A stretch of 64,000 nt of DNA from Streptomyces sp. CB02414 (GTDB lineage Bacteria > Actinomycetota > Actinomycetes > Streptomycetales > Streptomycetaceae): NCBI RefSeq assembly GCF_001905385.1, contig NZ_LIPF01000006.1, forward strand, positions 489,510 through 553,509, read 5' to 3'. How positions within the stretch are numbered: position 1 is the stretch's first letter; every line of letters starts with the position of its first letter. The notes under the pieces were generated by a model. It did not search any database and had not been told where the DNA came from. It worked only from the letters and a program-made list of their open reading frames with translations. Shown here one piece after another: positions 7,980 through 15,662 of the stretch. A program made the translations under genes and the position numbers.

Positions 7980-8254
7980 GTCGGCTATTCTGCTGGGCAG
8001 AGGACTCGGGCAACGTAGCCCCCGGGTCCTTTTGTGCTTTCGGGAGCGATGCCGGGCGGTCGCCGAACGGCCGCCGGGCGTTCACCTCCCGAGCGCGCGG
8101 CGGGCCCCACGGGCACGGGACCCGCCACCTGCACGACCGTACGAAGCAGTGCCGCAAACGTCCTCGCAGGGACCCAGGAGGAACCAGACGTTATGGGCGA
8201 GCGAACCGGGCACGACCAGCAAGACCGCAGGACGACCCAGGCAGGTGGGGCGCG

Positions 8255-9013
8255 ATGAGTTCTCTGCTGCTCCTGACCAACGCCCTCCAGCCGTCGACGG
8301 AGGTGCTTCCCGCCCTCGGCCTGCTGCTGCACAACGTCCGCGTCGCGCCCGCGGAGGGCCCCGCCCTCGTCGACACCCCCGGCGCCGACGTGATCCTCGT
8401 CGACGGGCGCCGCGACCTCCCCCAGGTCCGCAGCCTGTGCCAGCTGCTGCGCTCCACGGGGCTCAGCTGCCCGCTGGTCCTGGTCGTCACCGAGGGCGGC
8501 CTCGCCGCCGTCACCGCCGACTGGGGCATCGACGACGTACTGCTGGACACCGCGGGCCCGGCGGAGGTCGAGGCCCGACTGCGCCTCGCCATGGGCCGCC
8601 GGCAGATCGTCGGCGACGACTCCCCCATGGAGATCCGCAACGGCGACCTGTCGGTGGACGAGGCGACGTACTCCGCCAAGCTCAAGGGCCGGGTCCTGGA
8701 TCTGACCTTCAAGGAGTTCGAGCTGCTGAAGTACCTCGCCCAGCATCCGGGCCGGGTCTTCACCCGCGCCCAGCTGCTCCAGGAGGTCTGGGGCTACGAC
8801 TACTTCGGCGGCACCCGCACGGTCGACGTGCACGTACGGCGGCTGCGCGCCAAGCTCGGCCCCGAGCACGAGTCGCTGATCGGCACCGTACGCAACGTGG
8901 GCTACCGCTTCGTCACGCCGGAGAAGCCGGAGAAGGCCGAGCGTCCAGTGGAGGAAGCCAGGACCCGGTCGCAGCCGGACCCCTCGGCGCGGGCGACGTC
9001 AACCAAGGTGTGA
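8255..9013 (+). CDS. glnR: GlnR, nitrogen response regulator (orphan OmpR family)
   Basis: A 252-residue protein starting MSSLLLLTNALQPSTEVLPA. The receiver-like domain spans about 1-120 and the winged-helix DNA-binding domain about 130-225, with LTFKEFELLKYLAQHPGRVF and GTRTVDVHVRRLRAKLG. The sequence matches Streptomyces GlnR closely as remembered. GlnR activates or represses glnA, glnII, amtB, nir and other nitrogen genes. The acidic triad and switch residues of a normal receiver are incomplete and no kinase is adjacent, in line with GlnR being an atypical, non-phosphorylated dimeric regulator. The 241 bp before it hold no other gene. Confidence 0.95.
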   Translation: MSSLLLLTNALQPSTEVLPALGLLLHNVRVAPAEGPALVDTPGADVILVDGRRDLPQVRSLCQLLRSTGLSCPLVLVVTEGGLAAVTADWGIDDVLLDTAGPAEVEARLRLAMGRRQIVGDDSPMEIRNGDLSVDEATYSAKLKGRVLDLTFKEFELLKYLAQHPGRVFTRAQLLQEVWGYDYFGGTRTVDVHVRRLRAKLGPEHESLIGTVRNVGYRFVTPEKPEKAERPVEEARTRSQPDPSARATSTKV

Positions 9014-9055
9014 TACGCCCTGCCCAGGGCGGTTCCATCCGCGTAGACTCCGCGC

Positions 9056-10078
9056 GTGGCCAAGGTGACTCGGGATGATGTGGCGCGACTGGCGGGGACT
9101 TCCACCGCCGTCGTCAGCTACGTCATCAACAACGGACCCCGGCCGGTCGCCCCGGCCACGCGCGAGCGTGTCCTCGCCGCGATCAAGGAACTGGGGTACC
9201 GCCCGGACCGGGTCGCCCAGGCGATGGCGTCGCGGCGCACGGACCTCATAGGGCTGATCGTGCCGGACGCGCGCCAGCCGTTCTTCGCGGAGATGGCGCA
9301 CGCGGTCGAGTGGGCCGCCTCCGAGCGCGGGAAAATGGTCCTCGTCGGCAACTCCGACTACGTCGGCGAGCGCGAGGTCCACTACCTGCGCGCCTTCCTG
9401 GGCATGCGCGTCTCCGGCCTGATCCTGGTCAGCCACGCCCTGAACGACCTGGCCGCGGCCGAGATCGAGGCCTGGGACGCCCGGGTCGTCCTGCTGCACG
9501 AGCGCCCCGAGGCCATCGACGACGTCGCCGTCGTCACCGACGACCTCGGCGGCGCCCAGCTCGCCGTGCGCCACCTGCTGGAGCACGGGTACGAGTACGT
9601 CGCCTGCATGGGCGGCACCGCCGAGACCCCGTCCGTCGGCGACCCGGTCTCCGACCACGTCGAGGGCTGGAAGCGGGCGATGAAGGAGGCCGGTCTCTCC
9701 ACCGAGGGCCGGCTCTTCGAGGCCCCGTACAACCGTTACGACGCCTACCGCGTGGCCCTCGACCTGCTCGCCGGCCCGCAGCGCCCGCCCGCGATCTTCT
9801 GCTCCACCGACGACCAGGCCATCGGCCTGCTGCGCGCGGCCCGCGAGCTGCGCATCGACGTGCCCGGCGAGCTGGCGGTGGCCGGCTTCGACGACATCAA
9901 GGAAGCCGACCTCGCCGATCCGCCGCTGACGACGGTCGCCTCCGACCGCTCGGCGATGGCGCGGGAGGCCGTGGACCTGGTCCTGGACGACGGCCTGCGG
10001 GTGGCGGGCTCACGGCGCGAGCGGCTGAAGGTCTTCCCGTCGCGGCTGGTGGTCCGCCAGTCCTGCGGCTGCGGGTAG
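9056..10078 (+). CDS. LacI family transcriptional regulator
   Basis: A 340-residue regulator starting at GTG 9056. The LacI helix-turn-helix is VTRDDVARLAGTSTAVVSYVINNGPRPV (residues 4-31), followed by the hinge ERVLAAIKELGYRPDRVAQAMASRR. The periplasmic-binding-protein-like ligand domain follows (LIGLIVPDARQPFFAEMAHAVE, AIFCSTDDQAIGLLRA, VAGFDDI). It ends with SCGCG. The likely effector is a sugar, but no transporter is adjacent. It follows glnR by 42 bp and could be read through from it. Confidence 0.92.
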   Translation: MAKVTRDDVARLAGTSTAVVSYVINNGPRPVAPATRERVLAAIKELGYRPDRVAQAMASRRTDLIGLIVPDARQPFFAEMAHAVEWAASERGKMVLVGNSDYVGEREVHYLRAFLGMRVSGLILVSHALNDLAAAEIEAWDARVVLLHERPEAIDDVAVVTDDLGGAQLAVRHLLEHGYEYVACMGGTAETPSVGDPVSDHVEGWKRAMKEAGLSTEGRLFEAPYNRYDAYRVALDLLAGPQRPPAIFCSTDDQAIGLLRAARELRIDVPGELAVAGFDDIKEADLADPPLTTVASDRSAMAREAVDLVLDDGLRVAGSRRERLKVFPSRLVVRQSCGCG

Positions 10079-10140
10079 CTCTCCCGACCGCACCCGTCCC
10101 CGTGCTCTTTATATCGGGCATACGAGGTTCTGCCGGGCTT

Positions 10141-10173
10141 CTCAGGCAGCACTCAGGCCGCTCTCATACGCGG
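10141..10173 (+). promoter_or_regulatory. Three 11-nt direct repeats (CTCAGGC units) upstream of the HtrA-like gene
   Basis: Three consecutive units at an exact 11-nt period begin CTCAGGCAGCA (10141), CTCAGGCCGCT (10152) and CTCATACGCGG (10163). They end 12 bp before the protease start. Direct repeats at one helical turn are the typical binding pattern of OmpR-family regulators, and such a regulator lies directly downstream at 11349. Autoregulation of this envelope-stress set is inferred. Confidence 0.5.
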
Positions 10174-10184
10174 GCGGGACGCTC

Positions 10185-11252
10185 ATGAACATGACCGAGA
10201 GCCTCCGCCGGAACGGCGAGTACGAGCACGCGCAGGAGAACCCGTACCAGAACCCGTACCAGGGAACCCACGAGCACGCCTCCTCTCCCGTCGACCCCGA
10301 GTGGCCGCCCCCGCCGGCCCAGCCGCCCGCCGCCCCCTTCGCCTCCTTCCAGGACGGGCAGCCCGAGCAGCCGCGCGAGAAGCGCAGGGCCCGGCGCGGC
10401 CCGGTCGCCCTCCTCACCGCCGTGGCGATCGTCGCGGCGGCCGTCGGCGGCGGCACCGCCTTCGGCATCCAGGAACTGACCGGCGGCGACACCGTCGCCT
10501 CCAGCTCCAGCAGCACCAACGTGGTGCCCTCCAGCCAGAAGGGCACGGTCTCCGGCGTCGCCGCGGCGGTCAGCCCGAGCATCGTCGAGATCAGCGCCAC
10601 CTCGCCCGCCGGTTCCTCCACCGGCTCCGGCGTGATCATCACCGGTGACGGCGAGATCATCACCAACAACCACGTCGTCTCCGGCGCCTCGTCCGTCAAG
10701 GTGACGACCAACGACGGCAAGCAGTACGCGGCCGAGGTCGTCGGCACCGACAGCAGCAAGGACCTCGCGCTGATCAAGCTGGAGAACGCCTCCGGCCTCA
10801 AGGCCGCGACCCTCGGCGACTCCGACGCCCTGAAGGTCGGCCAGCAGGTCGTGGCGATCGGCTCCCCCGAGGGCCTGACCGGCACGGTGACCAGCGGCAT
10901 CGTCTCGGCCCTGGACCGCGACGTGACCGTCTCCACCGACGAGGGCCAGCAGCAACAGCAGCAGCGGCAGGGCGGCGGCTGGCCGTTCGAGTTCGGCGGC
11001 CAAGAGTTCAACGGCGACACCGGCTCGTCCACGACGACGTACCAGGCGATCCAGACCGACGCGTCCCTGAACCCGGGCAACTCCGGCGGCGCGCTGATCG
11101 ACATGAACGGCAACATCATCGGCATCAACTCCGCGATGTACTCGTCTGCCGAGTCCTCCGCGAGCGCGGGCAGCGTCGGCCTCGGCTTCGCCATCCCGAT
11201 CAACACCGTCAAGGCCGACCTGGCCAAGCTGCGCGCGGGCGCGGACGGCTGA
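10185..11252 (+). CDS. Membrane-anchored trypsin-like serine protease (HtrA/DegP family without PDZ)
   Basis: A 355-residue protease. The cytoplasmic N-terminus (1-70) is Pro/Glu-rich, one transmembrane segment lies at about 73-95, and the S1 domain faces outward. The triad is visible: His163 (ITNNHVV), Asp193 (SKDLALIKLE) and Ser300 (NPGNSGGAL). A Gln run (about 255-260) and Gly/Phe-rich loop sit before the Ser. The protein stops right after the protease domain, so the usual HtrA PDZ domain is missing. It is followed by an OmpR-type regulator and a histidine kinase, the arrangement of envelope-stress systems such as mycobacterial pepD-mprAB (opposite gene order) or CssRS. It probably degrades misfolded secreted proteins. 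Confidence 0.92.
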   Translation: MNMTESLRRNGEYEHAQENPYQNPYQGTHEHASSPVDPEWPPPPAQPPAAPFASFQDGQPEQPREKRRARRGPVALLTAVAIVAAAVGGGTAFGIQELTGGDTVASSSSSTNVVPSSQKGTVSGVAAAVSPSIVEISATSPAGSSTGSGVIITGDGEIITNNHVVSGASSVKVTTNDGKQYAAEVVGTDSSKDLALIKLENASGLKAATLGDSDALKVGQQVVAIGSPEGLTGTVTSGIVSALDRDVTVSTDEGQQQQQQRQGGGWPFEFGGQEFNGDTGSSTTTYQAIQTDASLNPGNSGGALIDMNGNIIGINSAMYSSAESSASAGSVGLGFAIPINTVKADLAKLRAGADG

Positions 11253-11348
11253 GCGGGCGTCCCGCGCGGCTGCCCGAGGCCGCCGCGAACATGCGAGGCT
11301 GAAGAGGCCCGCAGCCGCCCCCGACACCGCATCCGAGGAACCCGAGCC

Positions 11349-12095
11349 ATGAGCCCCGCAGACGGCGACCGTGACCGCGACCGCGAGATCCAGCGCATCC
11401 TGATCGTCGACGACGAACCGGCGGTCCGCGAAGCCCTCCAGCGCAGCCTCGCCTTCGAGGGCTACGACACCGAGGTCGCCGTCGACGGCGCCGACGCGCT
11501 GGAGAAGGCCTCGGCGTACCGCCCCGACCTGGTCGTCCTCGACATCCAGATGCCCCGCATGGACGGCCTGACCGCCGCCCGGCGCATCCGCGGCGCGGGC
11601 GACACGACGCCCATCCTCATGCTCACGGCCCGCGACACGGTCGGCGACCGGGTGACCGGCCTGGACGCCGGCGCCGACGACTACCTGGTCAAGCCCTTCG
11701 AGCTCGACGAACTCTTCGCCCGCATCCGCGCGCTGCTGCGCCGCAGCTCGTACGCGGCGGCGGTGGAGGCCACCGCCGAGGACGAGGACACCCTCACCTT
11801 CGCCGACCTGACCATGGACCTGTCGACGCGGGAGGTCGTGCGCGCCGGACGCCCGGTCGAACTGACCCGCACGGAGTTCACGCTCCTGGAGATGTTCATG
11901 GCCCACCCGCGCCAGGTCCTCACCCGCGAGCAGATCCTCAAGGCCGTCTGGGGCTTCGACTTCGAGCCGTCCTCCAACTCCCTCGACGTGTACGTCATGT
12001 ACCTGCGCCGCAAGACCGAGGCGGCCGGCGAGCCGCGTCTCGTCCACACCGTGCGCGGCGTCGGCTACGTCCTGCGGCAGGGCGGCGCGGAGTGA
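11349..12095 (+). CDS. OmpR family response regulator (MprA/CssR-like)
   Basis: A 248-residue regulator. The receiver domain (about 15-130) carries the acidic pair DD (21-22), phospho-acceptor Asp65 (VVLDIQMP) and the conserved Lys in VKPF. The winged-helix domain (about 150-245) contains LTRTEFTLLEMFMAHPRQVLTREQI and SLDVYVMYLRRKTEA. Its stop overlaps the kinase start by 4 bp (GTGA), so the two are translationally coupled. It most likely responds to secretion or envelope stress and controls the upstream protease. Confidence 0.92.
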   Translation: MSPADGDRDRDREIQRILIVDDEPAVREALQRSLAFEGYDTEVAVDGADALEKASAYRPDLVVLDIQMPRMDGLTAARRIRGAGDTTPILMLTARDTVGDRVTGLDAGADDYLVKPFELDELFARIRALLRRSSYAAAVEATAEDEDTLTFADLTMDLSTREVVRAGRPVELTRTEFTLLEMFMAHPRQVLTREQILKAVWGFDFEPSSNSLDVYVMYLRRKTEAAGEPRLVHTVRGVGYVLRQGGAE

Positions 12096-13534
12096 CGAGC
12101 CTCGCCCGCCGTGTCCGCGCCCTGCCCATCCGGGCCCGGCTGTCGCTGCTGGTGGCGTCGGCGGTGGCGCTGGCGGTCGCGGCGGCGGCGGTGGCGTGCT
12201 GGTTCGTGGTGAAGAGCGTGCTGGTCAGCTCGCTGGACGAGGCGCTGAAGGCGAACCGCATGAGCAGGCAGCAGGTCATCCAGTACGTCAATGTGCGCAC
12301 CGGCGAGTGCGCCCACGACCCCGTCACCCACGAACAGAACCCCTTCGGCTCGTCCGTACAGCTCGTGGACGGTACGGGCGGGAGCTGCCTGATCATCGGC
12401 ATGGAGAAGGTCCCGCTCGCCGACGCCGACCGTGCCGTGGCCGAGGGCGGGGCCAAGGACGCCCTGCACGACGCCACGGGCCCGGACGGCAAGCAGTACC
12501 GCGTCTACACCTACAACGTGCTGCCCGAACTGGGGGTCGCCGTCTCCGCCGCCCGCCCGCTGAGCGAGGTGAACAGCTCCCTCAGCAACCTCGCGCTGGT
12601 CCTCGTCTTCGTCGCCGGCGCCGGGGTCGTCGGCGCGGGCGCCGCCGGCCTCTGGGTGGCCCGGACCGCCCTGCGCCCGGTCGACGAACTGACGCAGGCC
12701 GTGGAGCACGTGGCCCGCACCGAGGACCTGACCGTCCGCATCCCGGTCGAGGAGGACAGCGAGGACGAGATCGCCCGCCTCTCCCGTTCCTTCAACAGCA
12801 TGACCTCCTCCCTGGCCAGCTCCCGCGACCTGCAACAACAACTGATCGCCGACGCCGGCCACGAACTGCGCACCCCGCTCACCTCCCTCCGCACCAACAT
12901 CGAACTCCTGACCCGCAGCGAGGAGACCGGCCGCCCGATCCCGGAGGCGGACCGCAAGGCCCTGCTCGCCTCGGTGAAGGCCCAGATGACGGAGCTGGCC
13001 GCGCTGATCGGCGACCTCCAGGAACTCTCCCGCCCCGACACCGGCCAGCACGAGGGCCGCACCCGCATCCTCGCCTGGCACGACGTCGTCGAGTCCGCCC
13101 TGCGCCGCGCCCGCCTGCGCGGCCCGGAGCTGACCATCACGGCGGACGTCCACCCCTGGTACGTGCGCGCGGAACCGGCCGCCCTGGAACGCGCGGTCGT
13201 CAACATCCTGGACAACGCGGTGAAGTTCAGCCCCAAGGGCGGCACGGTCGACGTACGCCTCACCGACGGCGTCCTCACCGTCCGCGACCACGGCCCAGGC
13301 ATCCCCGCCGACGAACTCCCCCACGTCTTCGACCGCTTCTGGCGCTCCCCGTCCGCCCGCGCCCTGCCCGGCTCGGGCCTGGGCCTGTCCATCGTGGCCC
13401 GCACGGTGCAGCAGGCGGGCGGCACCGTCAGCCTGACGCCGGGCGAGGGCGGCGGCACGACGGCGACCATACGGCTGCCGGGCGCGCCGGTACCGCCGCC
13501 GGAGACGGGCGGGGACGGCGGGGGTCAGTGGTAG
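12092..13534 (+). CDS. Sensor histidine kinase (MprB/CssS-like)
   Basis: A 480-residue membrane kinase with transmembrane segments at about 18-42 and 164-190 enclosing an extracytoplasmic sensor of about 120 residues. HAMP, HisKA and HATPase domains follow. The phosphorylated His257 lies in DAGHELRTPLTSL. ATP-binding boxes are seen: N box (NILDNAVKF), G1 (VRDHGPGIP), F box (VFDRFWRS) and G2 (GSGLGLSIV). The extracytoplasmic part holds two Cys residues (in GECAHD and GGSCLI) that could form a redox-sensitive disulfide. Its 3' end overlaps the convergent PIN gene by 10 bp. Confidence 0.93.
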   Translation: MTSLARRVRALPIRARLSLLVASAVALAVAAAAVACWFVVKSVLVSSLDEALKANRMSRQQVIQYVNVRTGECAHDPVTHEQNPFGSSVQLVDGTGGSCLIIGMEKVPLADADRAVAEGGAKDALHDATGPDGKQYRVYTYNVLPELGVAVSAARPLSEVNSSLSNLALVLVFVAGAGVVGAGAAGLWVARTALRPVDELTQAVEHVARTEDLTVRIPVEEDSEDEIARLSRSFNSMTSSLASSRDLQQQLIADAGHELRTPLTSLRTNIELLTRSEETGRPIPEADRKALLASVKAQMTELAALIGDLQELSRPDTGQHEGRTRILAWHDVVESALRRARLRGPELTITADVHPWYVRAEPAALERAVVNILDNAVKFSPKGGTVDVRLTDGVLTVRDHGPGIPADELPHVFDRFWRSPSARALPGSGLGLSIVARTVQQAGGTVSLTPGEGGGTTATIRLPGAPVPPPETGGDGGGQW

Positions 13535-13923
13535 CCGAGCATGCCGGGGGAGTCGATGTCGACCGTGAGGAAGCCCGGCGGGTAAAGATCCTCCCGCCCG
13601 GTCAGGATGATCGACATGCCCCCCGAGTCCAGGTGCGGCGTGGCCACGTAGAGCGCATGGCACGTGTCGGCACCGCCCCAGCCGTCACGCACCATTCCCC
13701 CGACGGTGATGGCCGCGACCTGCCCGAGCGGATCGATCTGCAGGCCCGGAAGCGCCATGAGCGCGCCTCCGACGTTCGCCTCGCTCTCCTCGGCTTTCAT
13801 GAGGCACAGCGCCGGGAGGTGCAGCCAGTCACCCGGCGTGTGCGCGACGTTGTCGGCGAGGCGATGGAGCGCTTCGTGGCCACGGGCGAGCGCCAGAGCC
13901 GCGTCCGCGTCAAGGATGATCAC
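13525..13923 (-). CDS. PIN-domain toxin-like protein
   Basis: A 132-residue protein from GTG 13923, overlapping the antitoxin-like gene by 4 bp. It begins MIILDADAALALARGHEAL, with the first acidic residues of a PIN domain. An acidic patch follows (CLMKAEESEAN) and then a GADTCHALYVATPHLDSGG-type helix and the strand SIILTGREDLYP. These features fit PIN-like ribonuclease toxins of Streptomyces, although the second and third acidic sites are not fully canonical. Together with the upstream RHH protein it forms a type II toxin-antitoxin pair. It overlaps the 3' end of the kinase gene on the other strand. Confidence 0.65.
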   Translation of the reverse strand: MIILDADAALALARGHEALHRLADNVAHTPGDWLHLPALCLMKAEESEANVGGALMALPGLQIDPLGQVAAITVGGMVRDGWGGADTCHALYVATPHLDSGGMSIILTGREDLYPPGFLTVDIDSPGMLGYH

Positions 13924-14207
13924 GCAGCGCGCTCCCCACGGGCCCGGGTCTTGTCCGCCGCCATCGCGTAGATGTTGGCCAGCACGTTCGGTCCGCTGTC
14001 GAATTCCTCGTCGCTGAGGGTGCAGCCCAGCCGTTCACGCAGCACCTTGCGCGTGGTCGCCACCCGCTCCGCGATCTGCTCCGCCGTCGGCTGCTCCGAG
14101 GCCAATTGCTCGACCAGCTGGCCGAGGGTCATGCCCCGCTCCTTGGCGACCTGCGCGAGGTGGTCGCGGGCCTGGCGCGACACCTGAATGGTCGTGTTCT
14201 CTGCCAT
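13920..14207 (-). CDS. Ribbon-helix-helix-like antitoxin
   Basis: A 95-residue protein from ATG 14207. Its N-terminus, NTTIQVSRQARDHLAQVAKERG, followed by MTLGQLVEQLA, has the strand-helix-helix pattern of RHH/MetJ-Arc DNA-binding antitoxins. The C-terminal half is acidic and would bind the toxin. It precedes and overlaps the PIN gene (GTGA), the usual antitoxin-first order. It probably represses its own promoter in the short 14208-14273 gap. Confidence 0.72.
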   Translation of the reverse strand: MAENTTIQVSRQARDHLAQVAKERGMTLGQLVEQLASEQPTAEQIAERVATTRKVLRERLGCTLSDEEFDSGPNVLANIYAMAADKTRARGERAA

Positions 14208-14273
14208 GGCTCCACCATAGCCACACCACAACCCAGCAGGCCGCCGTCCGTCACTCCCTTCACCCGAAGGTGC

Positions 14274-15662
14274 CTACGGCGCCCCACCGGCTTGACTCCG
14301 TGACCTCTCCCCCCGCGGCAGCAGCCGCCCGGCCAGGTCCCGGAACCGCCCCCAGGCCGCGGCGTCCGTTCCGTCGCCCAGCGGGTAGTGCCGTACCGCC
14401 GCCTCCGCGGGGTGACCGAGGCGTTCGGCCTCCAGGCGGCCGAGGGTGAACGTGACGGGCAGTGGCGCGGCCTCGGGGCGGGCGGGCACGGTGAGGTCGC
14501 GGCGCGCGGCACGGAGGGAAGCGAGCAGCGTGACGAGGCCATGCCCGGCGTCCAGTTCCGCGGCCAGCCCGGACAGCGCGTCCAGCGGCACAGCCTCTCC
14601 CTCGCCGTAGCCGAAGGCCACGCTGATGTCCTCCTCCACTCCCGCCGGTGTGCGCAGCACTCGGACCGTGGCGAGCGCGGGGCGGTCGGGTGTCCCGACG
14701 ACGACCAGCCAGGTGGGCCGGGGCGCACGGGCCCGCGCCAGGTCGGTCAGCTCACGGGGAGACCAGGGGAGGTTGACGGGTTCGGCGGTGCTCCAGCCGG
14801 CGGGCGGGCCTCCGGTCAGGTGCCGGAACGCCGTCTCCAGAGCCCGGCCCAGTACGAGATCGGCGTCGGGGTCGTGGCGGGTGCGCAGGGTGAGGAGCAG
14901 CTGCCGTTCACCGGTGACGGTGGCGGTCGTGAAGGGGGCCGCGGGCGAGGCCTTCCCGTTCTCGTCGCGTACGGGCGTGAAGGTGCCGCCCTTCCAGTGG
15001 AGTACGGCGCCGGACAGACCGTCGTAGTAACCGTGCTCGGGGTCCTGGACCACCCAGCGGTTGGGCAGGCCGTGCAGCGCCGTGCGGGTGGGCAGGGTGA
15101 GGCGTGCGGTGGGCGGGGTGACGATCTGCAAGGCACGCTCGCTCTCGGTCGCCGTGCGCAAGGCGTCGGAGAGCCAGCTGGTCAGAGGGACGAGCGGGCG
15201 GTCCTGGATGACCACGGCGGTGGTCGGGGTGAGCACGTCCACGGCGGGAGTGCCGGTGGCGGGCACCGGCACGGCGGAGACGTCACCGGACAGCGGCACC
15301 ACCTCGGTGGTCGCGGCCTCCGGCGGCCAGACCGTGCCGCCGAGCACGGTGGCCAGCCGCCCCGCGAAGGACCCCGCGAGCCGCCCGGCCTCGGCGACCG
15401 CCGTGGAGGCCCGTGCCTCCGTCCACCACACGGGCGCATCCCGCCCGGTGTCGCCCAGCAGCCGGGACGTCTCGCCGGGCACCTGCACCAGGATGGGCGC
15501 CTCCACCGCGACCAGGGGACGTCCGTCGGGTGCGCGGAGCTGGACCACCGCCCCGTCGGCGAGGGTGTCTACGCCCAGGTCGGGGCCGCCTGCGTAGAGG
15601 CCGGCCAGGAGGGTCGGCAGGTCGGGCATGGCGGGGGTGAGGGCGACGACGTCCTTGGTCAC
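14274..15662 (-). CDS. Type VII locus protein, DUF6177-like
   Basis: A 462-residue protein from GTG 15662, overlapping the eccC stop by 4 bp. It starts MTKDVVALTPAMPDLPTLLAGLYAGGPDL and has no signal peptide or clear membrane helix. The sequence resembles the DUF6177 family seen next to EccC genes in Streptomyces type VII loci; this assignment is from memory. It is the last gene of the eccD-MinD-eccC operon. It may be a cytosolic cofactor of the secretion ATPase or a substrate-handling factor. EccE was considered, but the expected N-terminal membrane segments are absent. Confidence 0.6.
   Translation of the reverse strand: MTKDVVALTPAMPDLPTLLAGLYAGGPDLGVDTLADGAVVQLRAPDGRPLVAVEAPILVQVPGETSRLLGDTGRDAPVWWTEARASTAVAEAGRLAGSFAGRLATVLGGTVWPPEAATTEVVPLSGDVSAVPVPATGTPAVDVLTPTTAVVIQDRPLVPLTSWLSDALRTATESERALQIVTPPTARLTLPTRTALHGLPNRWVVQDPEHGYYDGLSGAVLHWKGGTFTPVRDENGKASPAAPFTTATVTGERQLLLTLRTRHDPDADLVLGRALETAFRHLTGGPPAGWSTAEPVNLPWSPRELTDLARARAPRPTWLVVVGTPDRPALATVRVLRTPAGVEEDISVAFGYGEGEAVPLDALSGLAAELDAGHGLVTLLASLRAARRDLTVPARPEAAPLPVTFTLGRLEAERLGHPAEAAVRHYPLGDGTDAAAWGRFRDLAGRLLPRGERSRSQAGGAP

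Noticed and set aside
7980..8254. Riboswitch in the 275-bp gap before glnR
   Set aside because: No recognisable conserved riboswitch core; only GC-rich leader sequence was seen.
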